From contig JALOCI010000031.1 of NCBI GenBank assembly GCA_023227835.1, forward strand, positions 1 to 33,081: a stretch of DNA of 33,081 nucleotides. The letters run 5' to 3'. Below, piece by piece: positions 1 through 8,198 of the stretch. The stretch is from Bacteroidales bacterium. GTDB lineage: Bacteria > Bacteroidota > Bacteroidia > Bacteroidales > UBA932. The stretch's first letter is position 1. Each line of letters starts with the position of its first letter. The translations under genes and the position numbers were made by a program. Under the pieces are notes generated by a model that saw nothing but the letters and a program-made list of their open reading frames with translations, was not told where the DNA came from and did no database searches.

Positions 1-1
1 A

Positions 2-307
2 AGACTTATGGATAATTTCCCTTATAGAATACAAAAAGTGAAGTGGAAAGAGTCTGCATCCGGTCAGAATTTTCAGACATCAATAAGGGTGAGTTCTTAT
101 GGTGATTCAAGTCTTAGCCAGCAGATAATGGAGGTAATTAACTCGCTCTCCGTCTCTTTGAGGTTCTTTTCTATAAATGAGCATAAAGGTATGATAGAGG
201 CAAAGATGCAAATTGCTGTTCCAAATAACCAGGTATTGGACAAGCTTATCTTTAACTTAAAAAAAATAAAAGGTGTGAAATCAGTAAGCAGAACGTCAAA
301 TGTCTGA
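2..307 (+). CDS. RelA/SpoT-family (p)ppGpp synthetase/hydrolase, C-terminal end (partial)
   Basis: The reading frame is open to the left edge, so only about the last 100 residues are present. They begin with a segment like the YPV/ERIVxVxW linker of long RSH proteins (here YRIQKVKWKES) and continue as an ACT-type fold: a strand with IRVSSYGDSSL, a helix, a strand around AKMQIAVPN, a helix, and the terminal IKGVKSVSR. In long RSH enzymes this ACT/RRM domain is regulatory and contacts the ribosome or tRNA, while synthesis and hydrolysis of (p)ppGpp happen in the missing N-terminal part. The internal ATG at 8 is not a plausible start, because homology continues upstream of it. The stop codon overlaps the uvrA start by 8 bp, suggesting co-transcription. 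RelA, SpoT or a bifunctional Rel cannot be told apart from this fragment. Confidence 0.8.
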   Translation, partial: RLMDNFPYRIQKVKWKESASGQNFQTSIRVSSYGDSSLSQQIMEVINSLSVSLRFFSINEHKGMIEAKMQIAVPNNQVLDKLIFNLKKIKGVKSVSRTSNV

Positions 308-3110
308 GAATGTAATAAAGGTAAGAGGAGCGCGGGCAAATAATCTGAAGAATATATCCGTGGATATACCACGGGATGAATTTGTGGTAATTTCCGGTAT
401 ATCAGGCTCAGGAAAGAGTAGTTTTGCCTTTGATACGATCTATGCAGAGGGACAGAGAAGATTTGTAGAGAGTCTCTCCTCTTTTGCTCGTCAGTTTCTT
501 GGAAGAATGTCCAAACCCGATGTTGATGATATTTCTGGAATTCCTCCCGCGATAGCTATCGAACAGAAGGTAAATACGACAAACTCCAGATCTACGGTAG
601 GTACGGTAACAGAGATTTACGATTACTTAAGGCTTCTGTATTCAAGAATAGGCAGGACAATTTCGCCGGTAAGCGGGAATGAGGTAAAGAGAGATAACAT
701 AAGTGACATAACCGCTTATATAATGACTTATCCGGCAGGGACTCTGCTTTACATTATATCACCACTAGGATTAAAAGAGGATGAGGGTCTTACTGAAAGG
801 CTGATGACACTTAAAAACCTTGGTTTTACAAGATTATACAGTAACGGTGAGGTGTTCAGGATAGAGAATATTTTGTCCGGTAAGTCAAATGTGTCTGATA
901 CTTTATATCTGCTTGTTGACAGAGTCGTTGTAGAAAAAGGAGATGAGGCAGAGAGTTCTATAATGGATTCCCTTCATGTGGCGATGGGTGTCAACATGGA
1001 GAGTCTCAATGACAGAGGAGTCGTTCTGATTGCAACTGGTAATGAGGGAGAGAGACCAAAGGAATTTTCTACTCTCTTTGAAGCAGACGGTATGACCTTT
1101 GAAGAGCCAACCGAGTTGCTTTTCAGCTTTAATAACCCTTTAGGTGCGTGTGCTTTGTGTTCAGGATTGGGCAGAAATCCCGGAATAGATGAATCCCTGG
1201 TCATTCCTGACCCTACACTTACTATATATCAGGAAGCTATAGCCTGCTGGAGAGGAGACACGATGAACCTTTTCCTACAGGAGCTGATAAATAATGCATG
1301 GAGGTTTGATTTTCCCATTCATAAACCATATATGGATCTTACAAAAGAACAGAAAAATGTTTTGTGGAAAGGAAATGAGTACTTTACTGGCATAGAGAAA
1401 TTCTTTGAGATAGTAGAGGCTAATTCATATAAGATACAATACAGGTTTATGAAGTCCAGATATACAGGGTGGAGTGTTTGTCCTGAATGTCAGGGGAGGA
1501 GGCTTAGAAAGGAGGCTTTGTATGTAAAGTTGGCAGGCAGGAGCATCGATGAGCTTCTGGATATGAGTATTGAAGATTTGTACGATTTCTTTAAAAATCT
1601 CTCTCTGAATCAATATGAGATGGTTGTAGCTTCAAGAATATTAAAGGAGATTAACAGCCGTCTGTCGTGTCTGCTTTCTGTTGGACTTCCATATCTTACA
1701 CTTAACAGGGCTTCAAAAACACTGAGCGGAGGAGAGAGTCAGAGAATTAATCTGGTGAGTTCCATAGGGAGTAGTTTGGTCGGTTCTTTGTACATACTTG
1801 ACGAGCCTAGTATAGGATTGCATCCGAGGGATACAGAAAAGCTTATTACAGTCCTGAAGCAGCTGAGGGATTTGGGAAATACACTGATTGTAGTCGAACA
1901 TGATGAGGAGATTATAAGAAGCGCTGACCATCTTGTCGATTTCGGACCATTGGCAGGTGTTCACGGGGGAGATATCGTTTACCAGGGTCCTGCAACCAGG
2001 AAGAAAACGGTGGAAGAGTGCGGTGCAAGTAAAACTATAGCATATCTTTCAGGTTTTGAAATAATTAAAACTCCTGAAAAACGAAGGGCGTGGACACGCT
2101 TCATTGAAATAAAGGGTGCGATGGAGCATAACCTTAAAAATATTGACGTAAAATTCCCGCTTAAGGCATTTACTGTAGTAACGGGTGTGAGTGGTTCTGG
2201 TAAATCCTCTCTGGTTAGGGATATCCTGTACCCGGCACTCAACAGGAAAATAAACCTCTATGGAGAAAAACCGGGTGTGTTTAAGGAGATATCAGGAGAT
2301 TTAGCTGCAATTAAAGGGGTTGAGTATGTTGATCAGAATCCTGTCGGAAAATCCACACGATCAAATCCTGTAACATATCTGAAGGTCTATGATGAGATTA
2401 GAAAGCTTTTTTCCGAGCAGCCTTATGCAAAAGCTAACGGATATGGTCATTCCCACTTCTCTTTCAATATAGAAGGTGGCAGATGTCCTGAGTGCCAGGG
2501 GGACGGAGTTATAAAGATAGAGATGCAGTTTATGGCTGATGTACAGATGGTATGTGAGTCCTGTGGAGGGAAACGCTTCAAACCAGATATACTTGAAGTC
2601 CGATACAGGGAAAAGAATATCAATGATGTCCTGAACATGAGCGTGGAAGAGGCAATCCAATTTTTTTCAGCACAGAAAGAGCCACTTGCACTGAAAATAG
2701 CAGAAAAATTAAAACCTCTGGACGCTGTAGGTCTTTCATACGTTCAACTGGGTCAGAGCAGTAGTACTCTTAGTGGCGGTGAGAGCCAGCGAGTCAAGCT
2801 TGCAACCTTCCTGGGCAAAGAATCATCGGTAGATCCGATACTCTTTATATTTGACGAGCCGACAACCGGGCTACATTTCAGTGATATAAAAAAGCTGATT
2901 GATTCATTCAATGCACTTATTGAGAAGGGACACACGGTAATTGTAGTTGAGCACAATATGGATGTAGTAAAGTGCGCAGATTGGGTCATTGACATGGGAC
3001 CTGACGGAGGAGAGAAGGGTGGAGAGGTTGTCTTTGCCGGAACACCGGAAGATCTTGTAAAGGTAAGAAACAACTATACTGCCGAGGCACTTAGCGAGAA
3101 GATGCAATAG
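300..3110 (+). CDS. uvrA: Excinuclease ABC subunit UvrA
   Basis: UvrA is the damage-sensing ATPase of nucleotide excision repair; it loads UvrB onto lesions in the cytoplasm. At 936 aa it has the family's normal length (about 940). Both ABC modules are complete: Walker A GISGSGKSS at residues 33-41 and GVSGSGKSS at 629-637, signatures LSGGESQR at 475-482 and 824-831, each followed by DEPSIGLH or DEPTTGLH. A region matching the UvrB-binding insertion lies at about 130-245. The C-terminal zinc module is complete (CPEC ... CESCGGKRF, around 735-765). The first zinc module is not: where most UvrA proteins have CPxC before LFSFNNP, this one has FSTLFEADGMTFEEP, leaving only CALC on the far side. 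That looks like a lineage variant seen in Bacteroidota, not damage. The start overlaps the upstream gene by 8 bp; the end overlaps the convergent M28 gene by 20 bp. Confidence 0.96.
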   Translation: MSENVIKVRGARANNLKNISVDIPRDEFVVISGISGSGKSSFAFDTIYAEGQRRFVESLSSFARQFLGRMSKPDVDDISGIPPAIAIEQKVNTTNSRSTVGTVTEIYDYLRLLYSRIGRTISPVSGNEVKRDNISDITAYIMTYPAGTLLYIISPLGLKEDEGLTERLMTLKNLGFTRLYSNGEVFRIENILSGKSNVSDTLYLLVDRVVVEKGDEAESSIMDSLHVAMGVNMESLNDRGVVLIATGNEGERPKEFSTLFEADGMTFEEPTELLFSFNNPLGACALCSGLGRNPGIDESLVIPDPTLTIYQEAIACWRGDTMNLFLQELINNAWRFDFPIHKPYMDLTKEQKNVLWKGNEYFTGIEKFFEIVEANSYKIQYRFMKSRYTGWSVCPECQGRRLRKEALYVKLAGRSIDELLDMSIEDLYDFFKNLSLNQYEMVVASRILKEINSRLSCLLSVGLPYLTLNRASKTLSGGESQRINLVSSIGSSLVGSLYILDEPSIGLHPRDTEKLITVLKQLRDLGNTLIVVEHDEEIIRSADHLVDFGPLAGVHGGDIVYQGPATRKKTVEECGASKTIAYLSGFEIIKTPEKRRAWTRFIEIKGAMEHNLKNIDVKFPLKAFTVVTGVSGSGKSSLVRDILYPALNRKINLYGEKPGVFKEISGDLAAIKGVEYVDQNPVGKSTRSNPVTYLKVYDEIRKLFSEQPYAKANGYGHSHFSFNIEGGRCPECQGDGVIKIEMQFMADVQMVCESCGGKRFKPDILEVRYREKNINDVLNMSVEEAIQFFSAQKEPLALKIAEKLKPLDAVGLSYVQLGQSSSTLSGGESQRVKLATFLGKESSVDPILFIFDEPTTGLHFSDIKKLIDSFNALIEKGHTVIVVEHNMDVVKCADWVIDMGPDGGEKGGEVVFAGTPEDLVKVRNNYTAEALSEKMQ

Positions 3111-4041
3111 TTTCTATAAGATTCCTGATCAGTATAGTGCGGTTCAAAAGAACAGGGAAGTTTATAAAATAATGGTCATCAGTCGGCTTGTATGTGTGCA
3201 TATGTATGCCGGATGTAAACAGAAGAGCCGGAATCCCTTTTTTTGCAAAATTATAATGATCGGATGTCTTGTAGAAAATTTCCGCAAATGTTGCACTGCC
3301 GTAATAATCGTAATTAATAGCTATGGGATTATTCATTCTTGTCCGGGCTGACTCTATTGTTCTCTTATAACCGGCATTGCTTTTTGTCCCTAATACCAGA
3401 ACATAGTTTGAGTCTTTTGCCGGAGGAGCCAATGTTGATCCTATCTGGTCAAGATTAATATTGCAAATGATATCCTTTTTTGAGACAGGAAGATTATTTA
3501 GAAATGATTCAGAGCCGGCCATGTTCTGCTCCTTCCCGTCAAATGCTGCAAATATAATATTTACGGGCATCCCTTTGCCTTCGGTTCTCAGGGTGGAGAA
3601 ATATCTGGCAAGGTCAAGCAGTATAGCAACACCAGATGCATTGTCGTCTGCTCCGTTGTAAATTTTACCGCCCAGTATGCCAAGATGGTCGTAATGCGCA
3701 GAAACGACAATATACTTTTCACTGTAATAACGCGCTCTGACAACCCCTATAATATTCCTTCCAATAATAGTATCTTTTAGAAAACTCTGTGTAAAGGTTC
3801 TGTGATAAAAGGGAATCATATCCTGTTTTTCGAACTGCCTGGCTATCATTGTGCCGGCCATCAGACTTCCTTTTGTTCCCATTCCTCTCCCTTCGAGAGA
3901 ATCGTCGGAGAGATATGTAACCATATCTGTCAGAAAAGAGCTGTCTGTTTGCGCAGACCCTGATAAATCCTGGCCATTTGCTATAATTCGCGTAAATAAT
4001 AAAAAACAGGCTAATAGAGCAGGAACAGAGGGTCTCTTCAT
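3091..4041 (-). CDS. Secreted M28-family metallopeptidase-like protein
   Basis: The 316-aa protein starts with a Sec signal peptide (about 1-24, ending ANGQ) and is one M28 aminopeptidase-type domain, expected in the periplasm. Family landmarks are H116 in SAHYDHLG, D132 in GADDNASG, E171, D198 in NLDQIG, SDHYNF at 260-265, and the final TSGIHMHTYKPTDD. M28 enzymes hold two zinc ions and use a Glu base in the pair EE of a GEExGLxGS motif. Here that motif reads FDGKEQNMAGS, so the catalytic Glu is Lys170. The usual last-ligand pattern HxxxD reads Y284-K-P-T-D288, with H280 and H282 close by. The fold assignment is solid, but hydrolytic activity is uncertain. The start ATG is preceded by a TATTTTTG -7 box (4069 to 4062) that overlaps the mtgA promoter. 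The end overlaps uvrA by 20 bp. Confidence 0.88.
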   Translation of the reverse strand: MKRPSVPALLACFLLFTRIIANGQDLSGSAQTDSSFLTDMVTYLSDDSLEGRGMGTKGSLMAGTMIARQFEKQDMIPFYHRTFTQSFLKDTIIGRNIIGVVRARYYSEKYIVVSAHYDHLGILGGKIYNGADDNASGVAILLDLARYFSTLRTEGKGMPVNIIFAAFDGKEQNMAGSESFLNNLPVSKKDIICNINLDQIGSTLAPPAKDSNYVLVLGTKSNAGYKRTIESARTRMNNPIAINYDYYGSATFAEIFYKTSDHYNFAKKGIPALLFTSGIHMHTYKPTDDHYFINFPVLLNRTILIRNLIETIASSR

Positions 4042-4052
4042 TTAGAAATATT

Positions 4053-4069
4053 TATATTTGTCAAAAATA
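4053..4069. promoter_or_regulatory. Overlapping divergent -7 boxes for the M28 gene and mtgA
   Basis: TATATTTG (4053-4060, plus) and TATTTTTG (read on minus, 4069-4062) both match the Bacteroidota -7 element TAnnTTTG and are separated by 1 bp. The first would start mtgA transcription near 4066, the second the M28 gene near 4056. I see no clear -33 TTG for either. Their position supports ATG starts at 4088 and 4041. Confidence 0.55.
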
Positions 4070-4087
4070 ATCCATTTAGAGGTAATA

Positions 4088-4807
4088 ATGCAAAAAAAAG
4101 TAAAAAACAGAGCCGGAAGATTCTTTAAGATTCTGTTTATATACACGCCGTTATCTTTTATAGCTCTCTCCTTAGTGGCAGTCGTGGCTCTTAAATGGAT
4201 ACCGGTCTATTATACCCCGCTGATGATCATAAAGGGGATTAATCATATCGGAGATAAGGATTACACTACCCACAAGGAGTGGGTCTCTATTGAGGAAATT
4301 TCCCCTAACATTCAGCTTGCAGTTATGGCTTCCGAAGATAATCTGTTTCTCGAACATCACGGTTTTGACTGGAAGGCAATTGACAAGGTGATTGAAATGA
4401 ACAAGAGAAGCAAGAGGCTCCGTGGTGCAAGCACTATATCCCAGCAGACGGCAAAGAATGTTTTCCTTTTTCCTTCCAGAACCTGGGTGAGAAAGGGTCT
4501 AGAGGTATATTTTACAACCTGTATTGAATTAATTTGGGGAAAAAAGAGGATTATGGAGGTATATCTGAACGTCGCCGAAATGGGGAAGGGATTATTCGGA
4601 GCTGAAGCTGCCGCTCATCATATGTTCAACAAAACGGCACAAAAATTGACTGCAAGAGAGAGCTCTCTTATTGCTGCTTGTTTACCAAGCCCGGTTAAGA
4701 GAAAAGCCAACAATCCTTCAGGGTATGTGAGCTCAAGGGCGGGACGTATTCAGTCTCTGATGTACATGATGGAGAGGCCGTGGTGGTTTGAAAAATATAA
4801 AAAATGA
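4088..4807 (+). CDS. mtgA: Monofunctional biosynthetic peptidoglycan transglycosylase
   Basis: MtgA polymerises lipid II into glycan strands at the outer face of the inner membrane. The 239-aa protein has a single N-terminal membrane anchor (about 14-36) followed by a GT51 domain with all its motifs: EDNLFLEHHGFD (catalytic Glu83), RGASTISQQTAKN (112-124), RKGLEVYFTTCIEL with GKKRIMEVYLN, and the AEAAAHHMF and LPSP segments. There is no transpeptidase domain, which separates it from class A PBPs. I chose the ATG at 4088. An in-frame TTG at 4058 would add ten residues, but it is the last part of a TATATTTG promoter element. The stop codon overlaps the start of the TPR gene (ATGA), so the two are probably translationally coupled. 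Confidence 0.93.
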   Translation: MQKKVKNRAGRFFKILFIYTPLSFIALSLVAVVALKWIPVYYTPLMIIKGINHIGDKDYTTHKEWVSIEEISPNIQLAVMASEDNLFLEHHGFDWKAIDKVIEMNKRSKRLRGASTISQQTAKNVFLFPSRTWVRKGLEVYFTTCIELIWGKKRIMEVYLNVAEMGKGLFGAEAAAHHMFNKTAQKLTARESSLIAACLPSPVKRKANNPSGYVSSRAGRIQSLMYMMERPWWFEKYKK

Positions 4808-6810
4808 AATTGATAATGAGGAAGCGGGTACTTTTGACTGTGCTGATATTCATGACTGCCGGTAACATTTTATTTGCCCAATATGATAAAGAACAGTTCC
4901 TGTACAGAGGACGACAAATGCTCTCTGAGGGCAAATTCTCCCAGGCGATAGATAATTTCAATGTATTATCCCGACTGGATACAACAATCTATGAGTCATA
5001 TTTTCTCAGAGGTATTGCAAAGTATAATCTTGGAGATTTTATTGGTGCTCAGCTTGATTTTGACCGGACTATTAAGCTAAATCCCATATATACCCCGGCA
5101 TATCACTACAGGGCTATAACATTGAGCAGAACCGGCAAATATGATATGGCTCTGAAGGATCTTGAAGATGCCGTAGAGCTGAGGCCAAGCTATACCGGTC
5201 TCTATTTCAGCAGAGGGGTAACCTATTTCCTGTCTCAACAATTTGAAAAGGCTATTGAGGATTTCAACAGGTTTCTTATATATGAGCCGAAAATAGGTGA
5301 TGCATACCTTAACAGAGGGGCTTCTTACCTTTTTTTGGGAGATACTCTGAAAGCATTGAAAGATTATAATACTGCAATCAGTCTTAATAAATTTGATCCG
5401 GAAGGATTTGTCAGAAGATCCAGAATCTACATATTACAGAACAAACTTGCCGATGCTATTTCCGATCTCAACTCTGCCATCGCTTTGGATACAGCAAATA
5501 CTTTTGCATATTTCAACAGAGCTCTGGCAAAGTATAACAATAAAGAGATTATGGGGGCCCTGTCTGATCTTGATACAGTCCTGATACAGGACAAGAGCAA
5601 TGCCCTGTCACTGTATAATCGTGCACTGATTAAATCTGAAATAGGTGATTTCAATAATGCTCTTGAGGATTACGACAAAGTTTTAGAGATTAATCCTGAT
5701 AATGTACTTGCTTACTATAACAGAGCTTCTGTGTTCATGCAACTTGGAAGATTCAGGGATGCCATAAGTGACTATGACAGCGCAATCAAGCTATACCCGG
5801 ATTTTGCTAATGCATATATGAACCGCTCCTATGTAAAGAATCAGTTAGGACAGTTTAAGTCTGCCAAAAAGGATTATGAAACGGCCCAGGCAAAGGTAAA
5901 GGCATACAGGTCAATGACAAGGGATTCGGCAAAGTTGTCCGCTTTTGCTGACACAACAAAGAAATATGATAAACTCCTTGCTCTGGATGCGGATTTTGCC
6001 AAAAAAGAGTTTAATAACAATCTTTTACAATACCGCGATGTCGATATAAGACTAAAACCACTTTATAAATTCACTGTTACACCGGTACGTGATGAATTTG
6101 CCGTACTCTCTGCAAATTATGAAAACCCGGGTCTGGAGAGTTTTATGTCTAAGGTCCCTGTCCCGGTCAAGCTGTCTTCTTCTGTTGTAGACCTGCCGGG
6201 AGAGCAGCAACAGATTTTTATGGAGACGATAGACAATTCTCTGAAAAATGACAAGGAATCCCGCACTCTGTTTGCAAAGGCTTTATTGGAAGCAAACATG
6301 AAAAAGTTCAACCTTGCCCTGGACTACTATAATCAGGCAATTGTCAGTGAACCGGAACAGACATACTTTTATATCAACAGGGGGGCATTGCAGGCTGAAA
6401 TGATAGATTTCATATCATCAATAGAGTCTAATGTTCAAGTACTGACACTTGATGATGCCGGAGCAACGAGAGCTAAGGTTCAGGAAAGTGCTGCAAAAAA
6501 TTACGACTACTCATCAGCTATACAGGACATGAAAAAAGCAGCGGCACTTACACCGGATTTTCCCTATATATATTACAATCTTGGCAACTTATACTGCTTG
6601 TCCAATAATCTGCCCGAGTCAATCAAACAATACGATAAAGCGTTGGAGTTGTTTCCAAACATTGCCGAGGCATACTATAACAGAGGATTGGTCTTAATAT
6701 ATCTTAAAGATAAGGAGAAAGGATGCTTTGATCTTAGCAAGGCAGGAGAGCTAGGACTTAAGGATGCTTATGTCGTAATAAAAAAATATTGCGTGAAAGA
6801 GGAGAACTAG
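4804..6810 (+). CDS. Exported TPR-repeat protein
   Basis: The 668-aa protein begins with an N-terminal signal peptide (hydrophobic LLTVLIFMTAGNILFA, cleavage likely before QYDKEQF). About nine tandem TPR units follow from roughly residue 30 to 340, each with the W/L-G-Y-A-F-A-P spacing (for example ALEDYDKVLEINPDNVLAYY). Residues 345-480 are not TPR-like and are rich in Lys, Asp and Val. At least three more TPR units then run from 480 to the end. TPR arrays are protein-binding scaffolds; the partner is unknown. The 4-bp overlap with mtgA suggests a role in the periplasm or at the outer membrane connected with wall synthesis, which is inference from position only. An in-frame ATG at 4816 is an equally acceptable start. 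I do not recognise a named family. Confidence 0.82.
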   Translation: MKLIMRKRVLLTVLIFMTAGNILFAQYDKEQFLYRGRQMLSEGKFSQAIDNFNVLSRLDTTIYESYFLRGIAKYNLGDFIGAQLDFDRTIKLNPIYTPAYHYRAITLSRTGKYDMALKDLEDAVELRPSYTGLYFSRGVTYFLSQQFEKAIEDFNRFLIYEPKIGDAYLNRGASYLFLGDTLKALKDYNTAISLNKFDPEGFVRRSRIYILQNKLADAISDLNSAIALDTANTFAYFNRALAKYNNKEIMGALSDLDTVLIQDKSNALSLYNRALIKSEIGDFNNALEDYDKVLEINPDNVLAYYNRASVFMQLGRFRDAISDYDSAIKLYPDFANAYMNRSYVKNQLGQFKSAKKDYETAQAKVKAYRSMTRDSAKLSAFADTTKKYDKLLALDADFAKKEFNNNLLQYRDVDIRLKPLYKFTVTPVRDEFAVLSANYENPGLESFMSKVPVPVKLSSSVVDLPGEQQQIFMETIDNSLKNDKESRTLFAKALLEANMKKFNLALDYYNQAIVSEPEQTYFYINRGALQAEMIDFISSIESNVQVLTLDDAGATRAKVQESAAKNYDYSSAIQDMKKAAALTPDFPYIYYNLGNLYCLSNNLPESIKQYDKALELFPNIAEAYYNRGLVLIYLKDKEKGCFDLSKAGELGLKDAYVVIKKYCVKEEN

Positions 6811-6820
6811 CGGAGAAGTA

Positions 6821-7252
6821 TTATTTCTTGCTTACTTTTTTTCTGTGTTTTTCAATACTGCGCAGCCTTTTTGTGGTTCTGACAAGAGCCTCATCCCTGC
6901 CTATATATCGTATTGCTAATATAGACAATATCAAAGAAATTGCAGGGGCAATGGCTGTCCATCCGAATGCCGTACCTTCAGGCCTGTTTATAAAGTAGTA
7001 TAACAACCAGACCTGATATGCTGCCAGCACAACAGAATTGAATACTGTAATCCTGATTTGCAGAATTCTGTGATGATACAGAAAAATAGTAAAAAATGAC
7101 AGCAGTGTTGTAATTATTATAAAGACGACACAAGGGAAGAGAGTCAGATATTTAACCTTTTCAGCCGGTGAATAGGCCATAACCGAGAAGAACTGAGAAC
7201 CCATAAGTGTTGCAACTGCAAGTAGAAAAACGGTCTGTATTCGTTGTATCAT
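6821..7252 (-). CDS. DUF4293-family four-helix membrane protein
   Basis: The 143-aa protein starts MIQRIQTVFLLAV and ends with DEALVRTTKRLR and a Lys-rich tail, both hallmarks of DUF4293, a family restricted to Bacteroidota with no known function. Four membrane segments are visible at about 5-25, 38-60, 68-88 and 97-115, giving an inner-membrane protein with both ends probably cytoplasmic. It is transcribed alone, convergent with the TPR gene (10 bp apart) and divergent from the nucleoside phosphorylase. Its TATTTTTG -7 box (7276 to 7269) lies 16 bp before the ATG. Confidence 0.85.
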   Translation of the reverse strand: MIQRIQTVFLLAVATLMGSQFFSVMAYSPAEKVKYLTLFPCVVFIIITTLLSFFTIFLYHHRILQIRITVFNSVVLAAYQVWLLYYFINRPEGTAFGWTAIAPAISLILSILAIRYIGRDEALVRTTKRLRSIEKHRKKVSKK

Positions 7253-7268
7253 GAATCTTAATTTTTCA

Positions 7269-7296
7269 CAAAAATATAAAATAAAGGTTATTTTTG
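7269..7296. promoter_or_regulatory. Mirror-image divergent -7 boxes, DUF4293 and nucleoside phosphorylase
   Basis: CAAAAATA at 7269-7276 is TATTTTTG on the minus strand, and TATTTTTG lies on the plus strand at 7289-7296, so the two boxes form a perfect 8-bp inverted repeat with a 12-bp spacer. Each fits TAnnTTTG and lies 16 or 21 bp before its ATG (7252 and 7318). Their facing -33 regions must interpenetrate. Confidence 0.55.
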
Positions 7297-7317
7297 TAAG
7301 TAATTAAAAATATAAAT

Positions 7318-8193
7318 ATGAAACCTATTGCTTCCTCAGAATTGATAATTAACAGTGACGGATCTGTCTTTCATCTTCATCTGAGACCTGAAGAGCTGGC
7401 AGATAATGTAATACTGGTGGGTGATCCCGGAAGAGTTGATATGGTCTCATCTCTTTTTGATAACAAGGAGATAAAAAAGTCTTCAAGAGAGTTTAATACC
7501 GTTACGGGGACTTACCGGGGTAAGCGTGTAACTGTCCTTTCAACAGGCATCGGGACTGACAATATAGATATTGTTATGAACGAACTGGATGCCTTGGTCA
7601 ATATCGACCTTGAGACCAGAACGATTAAAGAGGAAAAAAAATCCCTAAATATTCTTAGAATAGGCACTTCAGGCGCAATACAGCCTGAAATACCACTTGG
7701 AGCATTTGTACTGTCACATATCTCTGTAGGGTGCGACGGCTTATTGAACTGGTATAACGGCAGAGATAAAGTCAGTGATTTGGATATGGAGAGTGAGTTT
7801 GTCGCTCAGACAGGGTGGATAAAAGGACTTCCCGCACCATATTTTGTTCACGCCGGCAATAAGATAATAAATGCGATGAAGAGTGATACAATCGAAGGTA
7901 TCACAATTTCCGCATCCGGTTTTTATGGACCTCAGGGAAGAGTCCTGAGAATTCCCCTTGCAATGCCGGAGATGGTTCAGCAATTTGAAAATTTCAGATA
8001 TAAAGGAAAGAGGATTACCAATTTTGAGATGGAGGGGTCAGCAATAGCCGGGCTATCTGCCATACTCGGCCATCAGGCAGCGACTGTTTGCTGTATTATT
8101 GCAAATCGTCACAGAAAAGAGAGCCGGACTGACTATAAACTGGATATAATGAGATTGGTGGAGCTTTCTCTGGAAAGGATCACAGCTTTGTAA
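7318..8193 (+). CDS. Uridine phosphorylase-like nucleoside phosphorylase
   Basis: The 291-aa protein is a nucleoside phosphorylase of the PNP/UDP family, which splits nucleosides with phosphate into base and ribose-1-phosphate in pyrimidine or purine salvage. Visible motifs are the phosphate loop GDPGRV (about 36-41), STGIGTDN, RIGTSGAI, and the ribose-binding FEMEGSAIAGL. Of the characterised members it most resembles uridine phosphorylase (FHL start, LRIGTSGAIQP, FYGPQGR near the base-binding site), but the loop reads FYGPQGR where E. coli Udp has FYPGQER. I therefore do not fix the substrate. It is followed after 5 bp by the SirB1-type gene, so they probably share a transcript. Confidence 0.85.
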   Translation: MKPIASSELIINSDGSVFHLHLRPEELADNVILVGDPGRVDMVSSLFDNKEIKKSSREFNTVTGTYRGKRVTVLSTGIGTDNIDIVMNELDALVNIDLETRTIKEEKKSLNILRIGTSGAIQPEIPLGAFVLSHISVGCDGLLNWYNGRDKVSDLDMESEFVAQTGWIKGLPAPYFVHAGNKIINAMKSDTIEGITISASGFYGPQGRVLRIPLAMPEMVQQFENFRYKGKRITNFEMEGSAIAGLSAILGHQAATVCCIIANRHRKESRTDYKLDIMRLVELSLERITAL

Positions 8194-8198
8194 CTATT

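Noticed and set aside
2753..3107. Long minus-strand frames inside uvrA
   Set aside because: They are antisense shadows of conserved uvrA codons (ABC signature and DEPTTGLH region) and show no family features.
4058..4087. TTG start adding ten residues to MtgA
   Set aside because: The TTG is part of a TATATTTG -7 box, and the ATG at 4088 gives a normal MtgA N-terminus.
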